Assembly: GCA_015698045.1 (NCBI GenBank)
Contig: BLAL01000156.1
Coordinates: forward strand, 1,116,001-1,180,000
From: Rhizophagus clarus
Lineage: Eukaryota; Glomeromycota; Glomeromycetes; Glomerales; Glomeraceae
Reading direction: 5' to 3'
Length of the DNA: 64,000 nt
The translations under genes and the position numbers were made by a program. The notes under the pieces are model-generated. The model did not search any database. It was given only the letters and a program-made list of their open reading frames with translations, and was not told the origin of the DNA. Within the stretch, counting starts at the first letter, position 1. Each line of letters opens with the position of its first letter. Positions 60,073 through 64,000 of this stretch are shown here, piece by piece.

Positions 60073-60501
60073 ACTCTCCTCTCCTAAATTTTGAGCTCCT
60101 GCGAAATCCTCATTCAAATAACTTCTTAATACCAGGATTTCTTGACGTTTCATTTTTCTTATGTCTTGAACGTTCAAATACCTAGTTCGCAATATTTGAG
60201 AGGGATTAGGTTTGAAAAGGTCAAAAGTATATTCTGTCATGGTCGAGTAATGCTTTGTTAACTTTCTCTTCATCCTGAACCTTTCTGATGTTGATTCTAT
60301 CTCTGCGAGTATTTTTCCTACAAAATAAGCATTTACTAACGATAGAATCCTATTTTTAAGCTGTATCGAGCGCTGTAACTGCATATAGGACTTCAAAAAC
60401 TTTTCTTCTATATTCATATCTTCCAAATATGGAGGAATCATTGGTCCTATTTCTAAAGGATGAGTTTCTTGAAGATCAATAAGAAATAAAGAAAAATCCA
60501 T
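60067..60501 (-). CDS. Extra 3' sense ORF of the gypsy element, 144 aa
   Basis: Unknown function; no recognised domain. It runs from ATG at 60501, right after a 27-bp A run (minus strand), to TAG at 60067-60069. It is mostly helical in appearance (EKFLKSYMQLQRSIQLKNRI, ESTSERFRMKRKLTKHYSTM), ends in a basic segment (IRKMKRQEILVLRSYL), and has no signal peptide or membrane segment. Its last codons are the polypurine tract (LGEES) and its Cys and stop codons are the first six bases of the LTR, so its end has evolved together with the element's replication signals. It has no upstream TATA of certainty, but TATATATATAGTAAAGTATA precedes the A run. It could be an accessory protein of the retrotransposon comparable in position to env-like genes, without sequence support for an envelope. 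Confidence 0.65.
   Translation of the reverse strand: MDFSLFLIDLQETHPLEIGPMIPPYLEDMNIEEKFLKSYMQLQRSIQLKNRILSLVNAYFVGKILAEIESTSERFRMKRKLTKHYSTMTEYTFDLFKPNPSQILRTRYLNVQDIRKMKRQEILVLRSYLNEDFAGAQNLGEESC
60073..60085 (-). promoter_or_regulatory. Polypurine tract for plus-strand priming
   Basis: AGGAGAGGAGAGT on the minus strand immediately before TGTTAG. This is the expected site and composition for the second-strand primer of an LTR retrotransposon. Confidence 0.75.
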
Positions 60502-61046
60502 TTTTTTTTTTTTTTTTTTTTTTTTTTGATATTTATACTTTACTATATATATATGTAATAATTAAATCGTCATATTATGTCATACTTCATCATTGTCGAT
60601 CACTAAATTAATATTAACTTAAAATTTGCTCAATATTATGAATTTTGTTGATCAAATCATTATGTAATAATGATATATATATTTTTCTATTCACTACACC
60701 ACACTCTCAACCCGCTAGTAAATGGGGGTCACTCGTGATATACCAAGCTAAGAGGCCCCCGAAGGGAATTCGTGCTGAAGCCCGAAATTAGCAAGGCATA
60801 GAAGCCGATCATCTTGGCCAGGAATGACCGAGTACGTGTGATGAAGATTTGGTGCTATGATCAGCCTTCCCTTATATTCTACTTTTTCAAATTTTCCAAA
60901 TTATGGGATTGGGAAATATTGGTAATTTCTGATAAAATTCGGTTGATTTTTATGGTAATTTCTGGGAAGATTCTTCATTTAAATTTTCATCAAGGTCGCA
61001 CCATCTCTAAATTATCTTCATCTTCTTTTCTTCATTAATTTTCGAT
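60502..61046. other. Spacer with G+C-richer segment, candidate promoter of antisense ORF
   Basis: Lies between the two extra ORFs. 60710-60835 is richer in G+C (GAGGCCCCCGAAGGGAATTC, CATAGAAGCCGATCATCTTG). It lies upstream of the plus-strand ORF at 61047 and may serve as its leader or promoter. I could not fold it into a known RNA class. Confidence 0.35.
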
Positions 61047-61556
61047 ATGACTCGCACTGACACCAATGTTGCTCGCAGAAAACTCTGCAGTTCGCGCGCC
61101 TCTCAAGGCCAAAATAATAAAAGAAAACATAATAAACCAAGTAAGGCCGTCAGAAGAAGGCATTTTCGAAGAAAAGGCATTGATAAGCCTCAAGAAAGTG
61201 AAGGCTTAGCTCAACAAGCTCTTGGTGTCGCAGCTTCCTTGTTTATGGAAAAGGAAGAGTTGGAGAAGAAGGTAGTTCACAAAGAAGATGAGATTGGGCA
61301 TTTAAAAGAAACAGAAGACCAAAATAGGCTCCTGAGAACTCAAGTACAGTCATTAACTTTGAATAAGTCTAGGTTAGAGACGAAGATAAGTTCCTTAAGA
61401 CAGGAACGAGAAGGGTGGCATCGTAAATTTGTGGCGGAGCAAGAAACAGCCGTTCGAGCTGTAGCGATTGCAAATAGAGTTCAACAATCCCCTTCTACTC
61501 CTACTACTTCTATCACTTATCTCGGCAATTTTCCTCCTCCTCCTCCTACCGTATAA
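61047..61556 (+). CDS. Antisense coiled-coil ORF inside the gypsy element, 169 aa
   Basis: It runs on the strand opposite to pol, between integrase and the extra sense ORF. The N-terminus is basic and nuclear-signal-like (KRKHNKPSKAVRRRHFRRKG, about residues 27-46). Residues about 55-140 form a long charged helix with heptads (EKEELEKKVVHKEDEIGHLK, NRLLRTQVQSLTLNKSRLET, SSLRQEREGW), a likely dimeric coiled coil. The tail is Pro-rich (NFPPPPPTV). Basic region before a coiled coil recalls bZIP-like or capsid-like proteins, but the spacing of a true bZIP is not met. ATG in open context, codon use ordinary, no stops. Antisense ORFs in the 3' region are known from some plant Ty3/gypsy elements; this may be a fungal parallel, or a captured host gene. 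Confidence 0.65.
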   Translation: MTRTDTNVARRKLCSSRASQGQNNKRKHNKPSKAVRRRHFRRKGIDKPQESEGLAQQALGVAASLFMEKEELEKKVVHKEDEIGHLKETEDQNRLLRTQVQSLTLNKSRLETKISSLRQEREGWHRKFVAEQETAVRAVAIANRVQQSPSTPTTSITYLGNFPPPPPTV

Positions 61557-61766
61557 ATAATTTTCCTTTCATTCGTTTAATTTTTCTTCTTTTTCTTTGC
61601 GTTGTAATTTTTCTTCTTTTTCTTTTTAATAAAATTTTCACAAAATTTTTCGAATTATTTTGGGGCAGCTGGTTGAATATTCTTGTGATTCCACTGTGAA
61701 ACTTGTAGATCATACTTAAATTAAATTGTCATATTTCCACGAGGTGTAAATCTAAATTATTACTAA

Positions 61767-63023
61767 CTATACTGCAATGATCGGTGCCCAATTTTGTCGA
61801 TCGTAATACAATTTTAACAAACTTCCATTTACAGGAGTTCGTAAAACTTTTCCTTCCATAGAGCATAATTTATAAGCACCATTTTGCCTGATTTCATGAA
61901 TATAAAAGGGACCTTTCCATTTTGGGTCTAATTTTCCAGTCCATTGTTTTTCTTTCGCAGCGTCGTAATATAAGACCTTATCTCCTATTTCAAAATTTAA
62001 CTCCTTTTTAATTTTCTGATCATGATAATCTTTTTGCTTGACCTGACTCTCTTGAACCTTTATCTTTGCTTCTTCTCGTACATGAGGAAGATCATCGATT
62101 AAAGATAAAAGTCTTTGAGTTATATGTTCCAAATTATCAGGTAAATTATCCACAGGGAGTTTAGCTTCTCTTCCATTTACTAAATAAAAAGGCGATATTT
62201 TTGTGGTAGAATGTTTGCTTGTCTGATATGCAAACAAGACTGGAGCAATATATCTATCCCACTCGTTGGTCTGGATTACTAACTTTGATAATGATTCACA
62301 TAAGGTACGATTAAATCGTTCAACTAATCCATTTGTTTGTGGGTGATAGGGAGTAGAAAATACATGTTTAATCCCAAATTTCTCCAAAAGTTTTTCTACC
62401 ATTTGATTATTGAAATGTGTTCCTCTATCTGACAATAATTTTGCAGGGCATCCATGACGACAAATAATATCTTCATAGATAAATTGTGATGTTTCTTCCG
62501 CAGTAGCACGTGACACTGGTCTCGCTTCAGGCCATTTGGTCATATAATCCATAGCAACAATTATATAACGATTTCCATTAGGAGTTATAGGTAATGGTCC
62601 AACAAAGTCTATTCCTACTTGATAAAAAGATCCATGCACAGCAATAGGGTGGAGCAATTGGTTTGCTTTAGATTTTCCTCTTCTTTGACAAGAATCACAT
62701 GATCTAACATATTCTCTTATGTTTTCATACATTTGAGGCCAATAGTAACGATCCTTAATTTTATTGAACATGGTATCTACTGCAAAATGAGCAGCAGTAG
62801 GATCATTATGCATCATATATAATAGTGGTTCCAATTCAAAATTTCTAATGACTTTCAATAATTGTCCATTTTTCCTTTTGTCTTTCTTATAGAGATAATT
62901 TAATTTTAATTCAAAATTGTTACAGAGGTTGATAAATTTCTGTTTTTCTCGAGACGTATTAAAGGTAGGTAGTATTTGTTGTTGTAAATATTGATATATT
63001 TGGTGGTATTGGTTGGGATCCAT
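61767..63023 (-). CDS. Integrase of Ty3/gypsy element, 418 aa frame
   Basis: Inserts the reverse-transcribed DNA copy into the genome. Zinc-binding domain H72, H79, C109, C112 (YVRSCDSCQRRGK). Catalytic core D139 (GIDFVGPLP), D199 (LLSDRGTHF), E235 (NGLVERFNRT), the D,D-35-E pattern. Then PFYLVNGREAKLP and a C-terminal GPY/F-type module (KWKGPFYIHEI...GSLLKLYY). No chromodomain follows; the frame stops 39 residues after GPF. All catalytic residues are present. The frame starts at an ATG (63023) that is probably internal: it should be fused to the upstream RNase H part, but a stop lies just before this ATG, so the polyprotein is broken or uses an intron or frameshift. Confidence 0.9.
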   Translation of the reverse strand: MDPNQYHQIYQYLQQQILPTFNTSREKQKFINLCNNFELKLNYLYKKDKRKNGQLLKVIRNFELEPLLYMMHNDPTAAHFAVDTMFNKIKDRYYWPQMYENIREYVRSCDSCQRRGKSKANQLLHPIAVHGSFYQVGIDFVGPLPITPNGNRYIIVAMDYMTKWPEARPVSRATAEETSQFIYEDIICRHGCPAKLLSDRGTHFNNQMVEKLLEKFGIKHVFSTPYHPQTNGLVERFNRTLCESLSKLVIQTNEWDRYIAPVLFAYQTSKHSTTKISPFYLVNGREAKLPVDNLPDNLEHITQRLLSLIDDLPHVREEAKIKVQESQVKQKDYHDQKIKKELNFEIGDKVLYYDAAKEKQWTGKLDPKWKGPFYIHEIRQNGAYKLCSMEGKVLRTPVNGSLLKLYYDRQNWAPIIAV

Positions 63024-63222
63024 GATGGGCTGTTAGTCACAATGCTAACACTTTCGCTTTTACCCGTTTGCTTTCTTTTCTTTTGGTGCTGAGTTTAGAA
63101 AAGTGGTTGTTGCACAACCACTTTGATATCATTCATGATTATTTCAGTTTCATAATAATAATTTTCAATTTGAACATCAATAGGTTCATTCCACCAGGGT
63201 TCATTAACCAAATATTCTGGAT

Positions 63223-64000
63223 TCATATCTGGATGAATACGAGTTTGTTGAATTTCATATTCCTCTTTTTCTTATACTTCCAGCCAATTGCTAAAGGAGA
63301 ATGTTCATTTTGTGATATTTCCATCTCAGTGGTCTCTTTAAGGATTTCTAAGTATTGCATCTCTACATCTCCAAAATATTCTTCTGCTAATTCTCTGAAA
63401 CAAGTTTTGCACGTAAGTATATCACTACGGCAGTACCATTGATCGTATGGGGGTGGATAAGAAAATAACATCCAATTTTCGCTATTTGAGTTTAAAAGCG
63501 TTCCACAGTTCTCGCAATGGTTTCGATAGTTAGGACGATTATTATCTAGGATTCCTAGATCTCTGGTGAGTTCAATATTTCTTTGAACTACAGCACGTTC
63601 TATTTCCATATCGCATTTGCTCCAAATATAAGTCTTTGCTCGATTGATGATTTCTTCTTCCTTTTGTAATTGCGCTTGAATTTTCTGACTCTTAGCGCAT
63701 CTTTTCTTTTCAATTCTTCGTTGACACTCAAAGCAAATTCTATGAGTATGATGTCCATCATTAATAAAGCACGTGTCTCCTATGATGGAGCAATAACTAT
63801 TAAAGCCGTGGAAGATATCCCATTCATCAGTGCATAGGGCAGATTTATGACATCTTTCACAGATTTCCTCATTATTCAATCCAGAGGAGACAATAGAAAC
63901 CATATAACACTCAACTGGGTCTTCATGAATTCGTGATAAAGCATCAGCATTAGCATTAGCTTTTCCTGGGCGATGTTTAATTTGGAAGTCATATTGCTGG
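63223..64000 (-). CDS. RNase H end plus CxxC-rich spacer of gypsy Pol, partial
   Basis: Open from the window edge. The first readable residues are QQYDFQIKHRPGKANANADA, the conserved end of the gypsy RNase H domain (HRPGKxNxxADALSR). About 220 residues follow with four CxxC knuckles (CERC, CFEC, CENC, CKTC) and further Cys/His, which could bind two or more zinc ions. Such a long Cys-rich spacer between RNase H and integrase is not part of the standard Ty3/gypsy layout. The frame ends at TGA (63223). A shift of frame near 63265, in an AAGAAAAAGAGG stretch, would continue KEEYEIQQTRIHPDMN to a TAA near 63103, so an indel has probably broken the polyprotein. The N-terminal part lies outside the window. 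Confidence 0.8.
   Translation of the reverse strand, partial: QQYDFQIKHRPGKANANADALSRIHEDPVECYMVSIVSSGLNNEEICERCHKSALCTDEWDIFHGFNSYCSIIGDTCFINDGHHTHRICFECQRRIEKKRCAKSQKIQAQLQKEEEIINRAKTYIWSKCDMEIERAVVQRNIELTRDLGILDNNRPNYRNHCENCGTLLNSNSENWMLFSYPPPYDQWYCRSDILTCKTCFRELAEEYFGDVEMQYLEILKETTEMEISQNEHSPLAIGWKYKKKRNMKFNKLVFIQI

Larger units (their letters stand above)
59570..64000 (-). mobile_element. Ty3/gypsy LTR retrotransposon, 3' part, runs off the window
   Basis: On the minus strand, in order: end of RNase H, CxxC-rich spacer, integrase, about 1.7 kb of extra sequence with an antisense ORF and a sense ORF, polypurine tract, 3' LTR. RNase H before integrase is the Ty3/gypsy order. Gag, protease, reverse transcriptase and the 5' LTR lie beyond position 64000. 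Confidence 0.88.

Overview
The window is strongly A+T-rich eukaryotic nuclear DNA. It is full of long A and T runs, has short GT-AG introns and few intact genes, and carries a dense, nested set of transposons. No ribosomal, tRNA or housekeeping gene is visible. The mix (hAT, Tc1/mariner and Ty3/gypsy elements, a decayed family-B DNA polymerase, a P-loop effector-like pseudogene, and a private family of small two-exon genes) best fits the repeat-rich genome of an arbuscular mycorrhizal fungus of the Rhizophagus type. That assignment is inference; no diagnostic gene proves it.

Left part, 1-38.4 kb. The organising feature is a family of small two-exon genes of unknown function. Four members lie on the plus strand (4410-5298, 14604-15456, 19363-20227, 27138-27865). 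A short member lies on the minus strand (30478-30741), and a further compact two-exon minus-strand member at 37956-38385 emerges only when the exons are joined by hand. The five two-exon members share an N-terminus of the type MEQxS, an intron at the same place and in the same codon phase, a basic patch, and an ending built around LPxQ and an IFNG-like core. Genes 1 to 3 sit in duplicated flanking DNA. Upstream blocks near 0.5-4.3, 9.7-12.8 and 16.8-19.2 kb are related, as are downstream blocks 5.3-6.75 and 15.45-16.75 kb. The middle upstream block keeps promoter-like elements but has lost its gene. Homopolymers, tandem repeats and a small 8-bp-duplication MITE fill the rest. Two tracts of more balanced composition (20.6-24.3 and 33.6-35.4 kb) look like decayed coding DNA that I cannot assign.

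Middle part, 41.6-54.1 kb. A minus-strand P-loop NTPase pseudogene (Crinkler-like by motif) is broken by a near-intact hAT transposon (42002-44524) and a hAT MITE (44854-45648), each with a perfect 8-bp target duplication. Next comes a long pseudogene of an RNA-primed-type family-B DNA polymerase (45920-54127) in which the exonuclease and polymerase motifs can still be read. It is split by a 4.2-kb insertion (49305-53549) that has its own terminal inverted repeats. The insertion has no visible transposase. It carries a minus-strand array of about 17 intron-like units around tiny exons, a polypurine tract and a 51-bp minisatellite. This is the most unusual structure in the window.

Right part, 54.4-64 kb. 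A Tc1-type MITE (54417-54934), a small broken gene, and a 3.9-kb Tc1/mariner element (55160-59037) with very long multi-unit inverted ends and a frameshifted transposase are followed by the 3' part of a minus-strand Ty3/gypsy retrotransposon that runs off the window. This part holds the end of RNase H, an unusual CxxC-rich spacer, the integrase, an antisense coiled-coil ORF, a further sense ORF, a polypurine tract and the 3' LTR. The stop codon of the last sense ORF is formed by the first bases of the LTR.
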